From: a virus
DNA length: 22,288 nucleotides
Reading direction: 5' to 3' (one strand)
Virus record (IMG/VR): IMGVR_UViG_3300029258_004438
Location: 1-22,288 of that record
In this document: piece by piece, positions 7,849 through 15,704 of the stretch
Layout: each line of letters opens with the position of its first letter
Position numbering within the stretch: position 1 is the first letter of the stretch
Translations under genes and position numbers: made by a program
The notes under the pieces: generated by a model
The model's database searches: none
What the model saw: only the letters and a program-made list of their open reading frames with translations
Told to the model about the DNA's origin: nothing

Positions 7849-7989
7849 TTGAGAAGGTGGCGATTTGAGCTCAGGGGTGGCTTGGTCTGCCTTGCGATCA
7901 GGGTTGGGTCCAGATGGTACAGTTGCGTGTTGTCGGACGATGACTGCAAGGAGATGCGGAACGAAATCGCGAGGTTGAGTAGGGTATGA
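7849..7989 (+). CDS. Small hypothetical protein, 46 aa
   Basis: Short open frame filling the gap between portal and the next gene. It starts at TTG 7849, with GAAGGAG at 7834-7840 eight bases upstream, and its TGA (7987-7989) overlaps the next gene's ATG. It begins MRRWRFELRGGLVCLAIRVG and ends NEIARLSRV, with three cysteines. The strong ribosome site and ATGA junction argue that it is translated. Family unknown. Confidence 0.45.
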   Translation: MRRWRFELRGGLVCLAIRVGSRWYSCVLSDDDCKEMRNEIARLSRV

Positions 7990-8330
7990 TCGGGAAGCTA
8001 CCGCCGCGCGGGTCCGTGCCCAAGAGCATCGAGGCCCAGATTCAGGCCAAGGTGTTCGCAAAGGCAGATATTCACTACCACTCTCGTCTTTTTCGCATCC
8101 CTTTGGGGTCGGCGAGCAACGACGATCGGACCGAGTACCAAGATCTGATGTTGTTGTTGCTCGATGTCGAGCGTGACGACATTTGCATGCCCGCCAACTT
8201 CAGCCCCCTGAGGTCAATCGATTCGCGCGAGGGCGTCGCCTACGTGTACGTTGAGTGGGTGGTGCGCATTGATGATGAGGACGCGCCCCGTAGGCAAGCG
8301 TCCGTCGCGCAGGGCAATTACACGTTCTAA
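7986..8330 (+). CDS. Hypothetical phage protein, 114 aa
   Basis: Small protein of unknown family, beginning MIGKLPPRGSVPKSIEAQIQ and ending QGNYTF. It appears to combine helices and beta-strands, with strand-like stretches SREGVAYVYVEWVVRID and LMLLLLDVERDDICM. ATG at 7986 overlaps the preceding small gene by four bases and has a purine-rich GAGTAGGG just before it. It ends 12 bases before the RNA polymerase gene. Position between portal and polymerase suggests a virion-assembly or polymerase-associated role, but nothing in the sequence shows it. Confidence 0.72.
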   Translation: MIGKLPPRGSVPKSIEAQIQAKVFAKADIHYHSRLFRIPLGSASNDDRTEYQDLMLLLLDVERDDICMPANFSPLRSIDSREGVAYVYVEWVVRIDDEDAPRRQASVAQGNYTF

Positions 8331-8342
8331 GAGAGATGAAGC

Positions 8343-11300
8343 ATGTCAAGGCCCCGTCAAGCGCACGAGGATCTCAAGCGTAGGCTGTTCGACTACTTCA
8401 AGCGCAAGCTCGGGGTCACCGTCAAGGGCACCTCGCTCAAGGTTAACTCGATCGACGTGACCAAAGGCGGTAAGGGCAGCGCGGTGACGCGCCAGAAGCG
8501 CGCCAAAAGCCTTGGCATGAGCTACACCAGCCGCGTGCGAGCGAACATCTCACTCGAGCGGGGGGGCAAGGTCATCGACAGGGCCGACGTCAACCTCGCT
8601 GATCTGCCCGAAGTCACGAGCCGCGGAACCTACGTGGTCAAGGGGTCGGAGTATTCGTTCCCGATCCAGAAGAGGCTGCTCCCGGGCGTCTACGTGCGTG
8701 GCCACAACGATGGTGGGTACTCGGCCTGGTTCAATACCGGAGAGGGGCGCTCGTTCAAGATCGTGATCAAGCCGTCTTCGGACGTCATTCAGGTTCAGCT
8801 CGGCGGCAAGCATATCAGCTTGTATGCGTTGCTGACGGGCTTTGGCATGCAGCCAGAGGCCCTCAGGCGCGCACTTGGGGCCGACTCGTTCCAGGCGCAG
8901 CTCTCGGGCCGTGGAGCGAATGATTCCAAGGGTGCGATCGAGGCGCTTTACGAGTTCTTGCGCTACGAGTCCGACCCGCCCGCCGAAAAGGGCGTCGCCG
9001 GCAGAGTGGCGTGGATCAAGTCCTACTTCGACGACGACTCGTCGTTCGACCCCGGGAACATGGATCGTCTCCTCGGCCAGCCGACAGACAAGATCTCCCC
9101 GAAGCTCATGCTGATTGCGTCCAAGAGGCTGCTCGAGGTCAAGCGCGGAGACGTCGAGGAGCACGACACCGACAACCTGAACCACGCTGGATTCTTCGAC
9201 ATCGCGGACTTCATGATCGAGAGGCTCGAGTCGCGACAGATGCGGTCGAAGATCACGCGTCACCTGAACCGTCGACTTCCCAAGGCTCAAAAGGTCACAG
9301 ACGTTGTCGGCAAGCATCTCTTCTCGTCGGGCGTGGAGTCCACGTTCACGCAGACGGCCCTTGCTCGTGTGCCCAAGCAGAACAACCCCATGGACGTGAT
9401 GTCGTCTCACACCGAGATTACGACGAGGGGCGAAGGCGGCATCGCGAACGACCACGCTGTCACGAGGGCCACGAGGGCGCTCAACCCGTCTCACATGGGA
9501 TTCATCGATCCTGTTCACACGCCCGAAGGCACCAACATCGGCACTACGCTGCACCTTGCCGTGGGCGTGACCAAGAAGGGCCGGGACCTCGTCAGGTCTG
9601 TGTGGGACGTCAAGAAGAAGAAAATCGTCGAGGTCGACCACCGCGAGTTCTACGCCTCGGCCGTGGCGTTCTCCGAGTTTTGGGACCCGAAGGCCAAGCG
9701 CCTCAAGGGGCGCAAGATCAAAGTCTCGCGGATGGGCAAGATCGACATGGTCGACCCCTCCCAGGTCAAGTACGCGATCAGGCGTGCGACCGATCTGTTC
9801 GGCGTGAACACGCTCGGGGCCCCGTTCCTGTCACACAACAACGGTACGCGTGGCATGACGGCTGCGAAGATGCAGTCCCAAGCCAAGCCCTTGAAGTACC
9901 GTGAGGAGCCACTCGTGCAGGCGGCCCTTCACGAGAACACGGACGAGACGATCGAAGACATCATGGGTCGTGGATCCCTGCCGCGGTCGCCCGTCAGCGG
10001 GACGGTCTTTTCCGTGTCTGAGGATGAGGTCGTCATCAAAGACAAGGATGGCAAGAAGCACGAGGTTGAGGTCCCGCACAAGTTTTGGCTCAACGAGTCG
10101 AACTACGACTCGGTAGAGGTCACGGTCAAGAAGGGCGACAAGGTCAAGAAGGACCAAGTTCTCGGCGAGTCGAACTACACCAAGGGCGGCAAGCTCGCGC
10201 TCGGCGTCAACCTTCGGACCGCCTACATCCCGTACAAGGGCTACAACCACGAGGACGGCGTCGTCATCTCCGAGGAGGGCTCGAGGCTCCTCACTTCGAT
10301 GCATGCGCACCAACGTATCGTCAGCATGCGGGAGGGGGAGATTCTCGACCGTGGCAAGTACACTGCGCAGTTCCCCATGTCCTACAACCGCGACGTGATC
10401 GACAAGCTCGACGAGCGTGGCGTCATCAAGGTGGGCCAGAAGATCAAGCGCGGTGAGCCTTTGGTCGTCAAGATGCGTCGCATCGAGCAGGACACGGTGT
10501 CGAAAAGGCTCGCGTCGGTCTCGAGGTCCCTGATGAGCGACTTCAGGGACGCCTCTGTCGAGTGGGACAAGTCGGAGGAGGGCGTCATCGAGGAGGTGAC
10601 GTACCGAAACGATGAGGTCCTGATCGTCATTGCCACCGAGGAGAAGGCAAAGGTGGGTGACAAGCTCGTCGGGCGCTATGGCAACAAGGGTACGATCACC
10701 AAGATCGTCCCCAACTCCGAGATGCCTCGCAACCCAGACGGGGAGGTGATGCACCTGCTCATGAACCCCGACACGGTGCCGGGGCGCATGAACCTCGGGC
10801 AGGTCATGGAGACGACGGCGTCCAAGATCGCGCTCAAGGACAAGAAGCCCTTCGTGGCGAAGCCTTTCGGTACCGATCACCGAGACAAGATCCTCAAGGA
10901 GCTCAAGAAGAGAGGCCTGAAGGACTCCGGCTCGTTGATCGACCCTGAGACTGGCACCGAGATCGAGAACGTCCTGACGGGCCACCACTACACCCTCAAG
11001 CTCGAGCACCAGGTTTCGAAGAAGATGAGCTCGCGTGGTGCTGGCATCGGCGAGAGCTATGGCCTTGACGGCCAGCCCTCCGCGGGTGGGGGGCGTGCCG
11101 TGGGTCTGAACGTCATGTACGCGCTGCTTTCGCACGGCGCGCACGCGAACCTCAAGGAGATGTACGGCTTCAAGGGAGATCGCAACTTCGAGGCATGGCG
11201 CTCCATCGAGAATGGGACGTACATGCCTGCGCCCAAGGTGCCCGCCTCGAGCCAGAAATTCGTCGATATGCTGCGCGGCATGGGCGTCAACCTGAGCGAG

Positions 11301-14300
11301 GACGACAAGGGCATCGTCAAGATGACCCCGTTCCTCGACAAGGACGTGCGCAAGATCTCGAACGGCGAGGTCAAGGACGCGAAGGCTTTGCGCGCGAAGG
11401 ACATCAAGGAGGAGAAGGGCGGCATCTTCGATCTCAACGTCACGGGTGGCCTCGCGGGCGATCGTTGGTCCCACATTGAGCTCGCCGAGCCCATGCCGCA
11501 CCCCACCTTTGAGGATTCCATCCTCGCGGTGACCGGCATGAAGCGTTCGGACTTCTCAGCGATCATGAAAGGCACGAAGGGCGTGCTGGGCGGAGAGGTC
11601 GTGCCGGGCGGCACGAGCGGAGCAAAGTTTGGCGGCAAGGCAATCAAGTCGATGCTCGACAAGATCGACGTCGACAAGCGTATCGACGAGATCGCGAAGG
11701 AGTCGAAGGGGGCGCGCGGCACGAAGCTGAACAAGCTTCACAAGGAGGCGCGCATTCTGATCAACTTCCGAGAGCAGGGCGTCAAGCTTGGTGAGATGGT
11801 CGTGTCGACGATGCCCATCATCCCTCCTGCGATGCGACCTGTCTTCGACATGCCCGGTGGTGACCTGCACATCAGCGACATCAACGAGCACTACCGAGAG
11901 ACGATCCTCGCCAACAACCAGCTCAAGCAGATCTCGAAGCGTCCGGGCCTCGTGGACGAGGCCCAGAAGATGAGGTCGAAGCTCTACGACGGATTGTCGG
12001 GCGTGACGGGCCTTTCGCAAGGGCTCGTCGACAAGCCGGACGTCAAGGGCATCGCCGCCACAATCGCTGGCAGCACGCCGAAGCGTGGCTACTTCCAGCG
12101 CAAACTCCTCCGTCGCCGGCAGGAGAACTCCGGCACGGGCGTGATCGAGCCGGACCCCAAGCTCTCCATGGATGAGGTGGGCATCCCCGAGGAGATGGCC
12201 TGGGACATCTTTGGCACCTTCGGGCGTAAGGAGCTCATTCGATCGGGCATGACCCCGTTGACGGCGAAGAAGGAGTGGGAAGACCGCTCGACCATGGCGA
12301 GAGAGGCGCTCGAGCGTGCGATGAAGGAGCGGCACGTGCTGCTCAACCGCGCGCCGACGCTGCACAAGTTCTCGATCATGGCGTTCAAGCCCAAGCTCGT
12401 CCCCGGGTACGCCGTCAGGACGCCCGTTGAGGTACTGGGTGGTCTCAACGCCGACTTTGACGGCGATACGGCAGGCATCCACGTTCCTGTGAGTGATGAG
12501 GCGAATCGCGAGGCGGAGGCCATGCTGCCTTCGAACAACGCGTTCGCCCCGGGCACGAAGCGTAAGAAGCTCATGCCTCAGCTCACGCGTGAGTTTTCGC
12601 TGGGCGTCTACAAGCTGACGCGGCTTGGGCGCACCACGTCCAAGTCCTACATCGACCCGCGCGCTGCGATCAGGGATGCTGAAGCTCGCAAGATCAAGTG
12701 GACCGATATCATCTCGGTCAAGATCGACGGCAGGCGCGAACGCACGACGGCCGGCAAGGTCATCGTCAACATGGGCTTGCCCCGAGAGGTTCGGGACTTC
12801 CAGGCGACGTTCGACAAGAAGGGCATTGAGCGTGTCTTGAAGAGGCTCGAGAAGAAGAGCCCCAAGGCGTTCAGGGACGCGACGGACCACTTCAAGCACC
12901 TCGGTCGCAAGTACGCCTACCTTTCGGGCTCGAGCTTCATCCTGTCCGACCTCAAGGTCCTCGACTCCAAGCGTCGCCAGCTCTACATGGCGGCGGACAA
13001 AAAGGCCGACGCCGTGCGTCGCAACCGCAAGCTCTCCGCGGAGGAGAAGGACAAGAGGATCATCGAGATCTACGCCGCCGTGGACTCGAAGGTCGTCGGC
13101 GCGCTCGGGTCGATGGGGAAGAACTCTGGCGGCGAGACGAACAACCTATCGGACATGATCGCTTCGGGCTACTCGAAGCCTGGCGTCCACCAGCTCAAGC
13201 AGATGGTTGGGTCCGTCGGCCTGATGCTCGATCACAACCAAAAGGTCATGCCCGTGCCCGTGCGCGGGAACTACTCGGAGGGCCTGAGCTCGAGCGAGTA
13301 CTTCCAGCACATGTATGCCCAGCGAAAGGGCATGATCGACAAGTCGCAGTCCGTCTCGGGGCCGGGCGCCCTGACGAAGCAGCTCAGCAACCCGGCGACG
13401 ACGCTCAAGGTGACGATGAGCGATTGCGGCACCCGCCTTGGCAGGGTCGAGAAGGCCGACGAGCACGTCGTCGACCGCGTGCTCGCCAAGGACGTGGGCA
13501 AGTTCAAGCGTGGTGACGTCATCACAGGCGAGATGCTCACGAAGCTCAAGGGCCAGATGATCACGGTCCGCTCTCCTCTGTCTTGCGAGGCTACGGGGGG
13601 CGTGTGCGCGAAGTGCTTTGGCTACGACGAGACGGGTAACTACCCGGCGATCGGCAAGCTCATCGGCCTGTCCGAAACGCAAGCCATCACTGAGCGTTCG
13701 ATCCAGCTCCCGATGAAAGCCTTCCACTCGGGCGGCGTCGCGACAGCCGACAGTGGCCTTGCGAGCGCGTTCGACCGTGCTGTGGACATCCTGAATATGC
13801 CCGACAACGTCAAGGGCAAGGCCACACTCGCCACGGTGACGGGCCGCGTCGACTCCATCCGCAAGACAGGCCTTGGCGGCTTCGTCGTGATGATCGCAGG
13901 CAAGCAGCATCGCGTGGGCGAGAAGCTCAAGATGCTGGTCAAGGTTGGCGACCAGGTAAAGAAGGGCGACAAGATCTCGAGCGGCATCGTCAAGCCTCAG
14001 GAGCTTCTCAAGCTCAGGGGCATGGCTGCGGTGCAGCGTCAGGTGCGAGATGACCTCCACGCGACGTACCAGTCGGCCGGCGTTAACCTCGACCGTCGCA
14101 CGTTCGAGATGCCTGTGAAGATGCTCACCGAGATGTGTCGGATCACGGACCCGGGCGACAGCAACTACATCGCTGGGGATCTGGAGACCCGGCCGAAAAT
14201 CGTCTCTTGGAACCGCTCGAACCCCGGGCGCCAGCAGATCAAGTTCACCGAAGAGCTTCCGGGCGCCAATCAGCTCCCCTACCAGACGCAGGACTGGGCA

Positions 14301-14450
14301 AGGAGAATGGGTCTCGGGCATATTAAGAGGACGATCAAGGAGGGCGTCGGCGCGGGCTACGCTTCAGATCGCAACGATTCACCCTTCTCGGGCTTGGGCC
14401 TTGGTGCCGGCGCCAAGGTCGAGCCGCCCAGCAACTGGAGAAAAAAATGA
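8343..14450 (+). CDS. Single-chain RNA polymerase, beta fused to beta-prime
   Basis: DNA-directed RNA polymerase with both large catalytic subunits in one 2035-residue chain. Beta part (about 1-990): GYNHEDG at 633-639, active-site lysines K774 and K782 in GDKLVGRYGNKG, and GRMNLGQ near 815. Beta-prime part (about 990-2035): GEVKD near 1008, HIELAEP at 1044, clamp helices from about 1179, catalytic NADFDGD at 1369-1375 (D1371, D1373, D1375), bridge helix from G1647, zinc site C1695/C1748/C1755/C1758 and trigger loop QLPMKAFHSGG with M1791 and H1795. The junction has no linker: the GINIE-like end of beta runs directly into the start of beta-prime. The beta-prime N-terminal zinc domain is missing. 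It is shorter than the bacterial pair (about 2750 in E. coli). ATG at 8343 follows GAGAG at 8331-8335. No alpha, omega or sigma is nearby, so promoter recognition must come from elsewhere. Confidence 0.97.
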   Translation: MSRPRQAHEDLKRRLFDYFKRKLGVTVKGTSLKVNSIDVTKGGKGSAVTRQKRAKSLGMSYTSRVRANISLERGGKVIDRADVNLADLPEVTSRGTYVVKGSEYSFPIQKRLLPGVYVRGHNDGGYSAWFNTGEGRSFKIVIKPSSDVIQVQLGGKHISLYALLTGFGMQPEALRRALGADSFQAQLSGRGANDSKGAIEALYEFLRYESDPPAEKGVAGRVAWIKSYFDDDSSFDPGNMDRLLGQPTDKISPKLMLIASKRLLEVKRGDVEEHDTDNLNHAGFFDIADFMIERLESRQMRSKITRHLNRRLPKAQKVTDVVGKHLFSSGVESTFTQTALARVPKQNNPMDVMSSHTEITTRGEGGIANDHAVTRATRALNPSHMGFIDPVHTPEGTNIGTTLHLAVGVTKKGRDLVRSVWDVKKKKIVEVDHREFYASAVAFSEFWDPKAKRLKGRKIKVSRMGKIDMVDPSQVKYAIRRATDLFGVNTLGAPFLSHNNGTRGMTAAKMQSQAKPLKYREEPLVQAALHENTDETIEDIMGRGSLPRSPVSGTVFSVSEDEVVIKDKDGKKHEVEVPHKFWLNESNYDSVEVTVKKGDKVKKDQVLGESNYTKGGKLALGVNLRTAYIPYKGYNHEDGVVISEEGSRLLTSMHAHQRIVSMREGEILDRGKYTAQFPMSYNRDVIDKLDERGVIKVGQKIKRGEPLVVKMRRIEQDTVSKRLASVSRSLMSDFRDASVEWDKSEEGVIEEVTYRNDEVLIVIATEEKAKVGDKLVGRYGNKGTITKIVPNSEMPRNPDGEVMHLLMNPDTVPGRMNLGQVMETTASKIALKDKKPFVAKPFGTDHRDKILKELKKRGLKDSGSLIDPETGTEIENVLTGHHYTLKLEHQVSKKMSSRGAGIGESYGLDGQPSAGGGRAVGLNVMYALLSHGAHANLKEMYGFKGDRNFEAWRSIENGTYMPAPKVPASSQKFVDMLRGMGVNLSEDDKGIVKMTPFLDKDVRKISNGEVKDAKALRAKDIKEEKGGIFDLNVTGGLAGDRWSHIELAEPMPHPTFEDSILAVTGMKRSDFSAIMKGTKGVLGGEVVPGGTSGAKFGGKAIKSMLDKIDVDKRIDEIAKESKGARGTKLNKLHKEARILINFREQGVKLGEMVVSTMPIIPPAMRPVFDMPGGDLHISDINEHYRETILANNQLKQISKRPGLVDEAQKMRSKLYDGLSGVTGLSQGLVDKPDVKGIAATIAGSTPKRGYFQRKLLRRRQENSGTGVIEPDPKLSMDEVGIPEEMAWDIFGTFGRKELIRSGMTPLTAKKEWEDRSTMAREALERAMKERHVLLNRAPTLHKFSIMAFKPKLVPGYAVRTPVEVLGGLNADFDGDTAGIHVPVSDEANREAEAMLPSNNAFAPGTKRKKLMPQLTREFSLGVYKLTRLGRTTSKSYIDPRAAIRDAEARKIKWTDIISVKIDGRRERTTAGKVIVNMGLPREVRDFQATFDKKGIERVLKRLEKKSPKAFRDATDHFKHLGRKYAYLSGSSFILSDLKVLDSKRRQLYMAADKKADAVRRNRKLSAEEKDKRIIEIYAAVDSKVVGALGSMGKNSGGETNNLSDMIASGYSKPGVHQLKQMVGSVGLMLDHNQKVMPVPVRGNYSEGLSSSEYFQHMYAQRKGMIDKSQSVSGPGALTKQLSNPATTLKVTMSDCGTRLGRVEKADEHVVDRVLAKDVGKFKRGDVITGEMLTKLKGQMITVRSPLSCEATGGVCAKCFGYDETGNYPAIGKLIGLSETQAITERSIQLPMKAFHSGGVATADSGLASAFDRAVDILNMPDNVKGKATLATVTGRVDSIRKTGLGGFVVMIAGKQHRVGEKLKMLVKVGDQVKKGDKISSGIVKPQELLKLRGMAAVQRQVRDDLHATYQSAGVNLDRRTFEMPVKMLTEMCRITDPGDSNYIAGDLETRPKIVSWNRSNPGRQQIKFTEELPGANQLPYQTQDWARRMGLGHIKRTIKEGVGAGYASDRNDSPFSGLGLGAGAKVEPPSNWRKK

Positions 14451-14638
14451 ACGGCATGATTAAGGTCGCCAAGGCAAAAAAGAGTGACAAGCGGGATGAG
14501 CTTCGTAGGCACAACAGGCTTCGTCGCTTGACCTTTGGCATGCAGGCTGGCATGGGCGGAAAGAATGGCCCAACGCTTGGCGGCATGGCGCTTGGTGCGG
14601 GGGCGGCCTCCTCTACGATCAGACCTTTGGCCAGATGA
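14447..14638 (+). CDS. Leader-bearing Gly-rich protein, N-terminal part (frame interrupted)
   Basis: Starts with the shared leader MNGMIKVA, followed by a basic stretch (KAKKSDKRDELRRHNRLRR) and a glycine-rich stretch (LGGMALGAG). ATG at 14447 overlaps the polymerase stop (ATGA) and has GGAG at 14437-14440. After the GGGGG run at 14599-14603 the frame drifts into AASSTIRPLAR and stops at 14638. The sequence that should follow, by comparison with two paralogous repeats downstream, is GLLYDQTFGQMIDNSIDD, present one base back in the next frame. This is therefore the front half of one gene split by a frameshift in the sequence, either a real mutation, programmed slippage or an assembly error. 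Confidence 0.7.
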   Translation: MNGMIKVAKAKKSDKRDELRRHNRLRRLTFGMQAGMGGKNGPTLGGMALGAGAASSTIRPLAR

Positions 14639-14916
14639 TCGACAACAGCATCGACGACAGCAATGTCGACGAGGCGCTCCAGACGGGCCGCAAGGTCTAC
14701 CGCGGCGGACTTGCTGCGGGCACGGGGCTGGGCACTGTCGGAGGGGCCGCCATCGGTGCCGACATTGGCCGCGTTTATGGTATGCCGGCAAGTGGAGCCT
14801 TTGGTGGCGCAGTGGGCGGCGCGGCCCAAGGTGCGCTGCTCGGGGACCGAGCTGGCGGCCTGGGCAACGAACTGGCGATGCTTCACTACGCAGGAAAAAG
14901 GAAGAAGAAGAAATGA
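14635..14916 (+). CDS. Gly/Ala-rich protein, C-terminal part of the split gene
   Basis: Reads MIDNSIDDSNVDEALQTGRK, then a run of glycine-zipper-like segments (AAGTGLGTVGGAAIGADIG, SGAFGGAVGGAAQGALLG) and a lysine-rich end. Such small-residue repeats favour close packing of helices in or on membranes. The ATG at 14635 has no recognisable ribosome site, and the frame is open upstream with GLLYDQTFGQ, which continues the previous frame. I therefore read 14447-14916 as one ancestral protein of about 156 residues. If it is instead translated separately, the ATGA overlap at 14635-14638 would permit coupled re-initiation. A phage protein that associates with membranes during DNA entry is possible but unproven. 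Confidence 0.6.
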   Translation: MIDNSIDDSNVDEALQTGRKVYRGGLAAGTGLGTVGGAAIGADIGRVYGMPASGAFGGAVGGAAQGALLGDRAGGLGNELAMLHYAGKRKKKK

Positions 14917-15704
14917 ACGGCATGGTTAAGATCGCAGAGACAACGGCAAAGCAAAGACTGCGCCGTGAGGCGCTGGCCCGACGCGTCGCAGCGGGGGCCT
15001 TGGTGGGGCCGGTGAGTAATATCAGGTCGCCGGCGTCTGGTGCGCTTGCCGGTGCGGGGCTGGGCCTTGCCTACCACGCCACACTTGGTCGCCTTATCGA
15101 CGACGCCATCGACGAGCAGGATGCGGAGGCTGTGTTGCGCGAGGCCCGCGCGGTGCAGCTCGCGGGCGCGGCGGGAGGAGGCTTATTGACGGCCGGTGCC
15201 GGCCTTGGCGTTGGCGTTCCTGTCCTTGGTGGTGTCGTGGGGGGCGGGCTTGGTCTGGCTGCCGGATCTGTTGGGGCCGAGCTGAATGCCGCCCGCAGGG
15301 CCGCGTTTGGCGGCGCGCGGAAGGTCGCCAACCTAGACGCTCGAGACAGAATGCGTCGCGAGGCCATGGTCAGGCGCGTAGGCGGCGGGGCCCTCCTGCT
15401 CTCAGCGCCAGGCGCCAAGTGGGGAGTACCCTCTTATGTGCCCGCGGTGGGGGCCGCGTCTGGGCTCTTGTACCACGCGACCCTGGGCCGGATGATTGAC
15501 GATGCCGTTCGAGAGGAGGACCTTGAGGCGGCGCTTAGCCAAGACCGAGCAGCCCTGCTCGGCGTGGGCGCGGGCGGCGCGGCGCTTGGCGCCGCGGCGC
15601 GCTCACCCGCTGCTGTTGTTGCCGGTGGGGCGCTTGGCACGATGGCGGGCGGCGTTGGCGCGGAGCTCAATGCTATTCGTAGGGCTGCAACGGGTCGCTT
15701 ATGA
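14913..15704 (+). CDS. Leader-bearing Gly/Ala-rich protein with two internal repeats, 263 aa
   Basis: Begins with the shared leader MNGMVKIA, then carries two copies of one unit. Copy 1 (about residues 16-135) has RREALARRVAAGAL, GLAYHATLGRLIDDAIDE and VGAELNAARRAA. Copy 2 (about residues 147-262) has RREAMVRRVGGGAL, GLLYHATLGRMIDDAVRE and VGAELNAIRRAA. Each copy ends in glycine/alanine-rich, hydrophobic segments that could form packed transmembrane or amphipathic helices. Copy 2 is preceded by RKVANLDARD, which looks like a remnant leader, suggesting fusion of two leader-bearing genes. ATG at 14913 follows AAGGAAG at 14898-14904 and overlaps the previous stop. The frame stays open upstream of 14913, but that part is a shadow of the preceding gene. 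Function unknown; a membrane-interacting virion protein is a guess. Confidence 0.75.
   Translation: MNGMVKIAETTAKQRLRREALARRVAAGALVGPVSNIRSPASGALAGAGLGLAYHATLGRLIDDAIDEQDAEAVLREARAVQLAGAAGGGLLTAGAGLGVGVPVLGGVVGGGLGLAAGSVGAELNAARRAAFGGARKVANLDARDRMRREAMVRRVGGGALLLSAPGAKWGVPSYVPAVGAASGLLYHATLGRMIDDAVREEDLEAALSQDRAALLGVGAGGAALGAAARSPAAVVAGGALGTMAGGVGAELNAIRRAATGRL
14958..15698 (+). repeat. Tandem divergent protein-level repeat (two units)
   Basis: Two units of about 115-120 codons, roughly 14958-15315 and 15351-15698, encode the same order of motifs: RRExxxRRV, GLxYHATLGRxIDDA and VGAELNAxRRAA. A third, more diverged unit is the frame-interrupted pair at 14447-14916 (GLLYDQTFGQMIDNSIDD). The copies differ widely in DNA, so the duplication is old. 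Confidence 0.75.

Noticed and set aside
6411-7949. Minus-strand open frame of about 512 codons opposite the portal
   Set aside because: Leucine/arginine/histidine-rich shadow of the Glu/Ala/Gln-rich portal tail; the plus strand has the coherent portal reading and coupled start.
8336-8342. ATG at 8336 as an alternative start for the RNA polymerase
   Set aside because: It is out of frame with the polymerase; ATG at 8343 has GAGAG at suitable spacing and gives the full N-terminus.
9831-11501. Long open frame on the minus strand (556 codons) opposite the RNA polymerase gene
   Set aside because: The plus strand encodes unmistakable polymerase motifs throughout. The antisense frame is Leu/Val/Arg/His/Asp-rich low-complexity sequence, as expected from the complement of a GC-rich gene, and it has no family motif.
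11556-12899. Second long minus-strand open frame opposite the NADFDGD region
   Set aside because: Same reason: antisense shadow of the catalytic region, with repetitive composition and no plausible ribosome site.
14535-14912. Upstream extension of the 263-residue repeat protein
   Set aside because: It is Arg/Cys/Trp-rich shadow sequence; the leader MNGMVKIA at 14913 with its ribosome site marks the true start.
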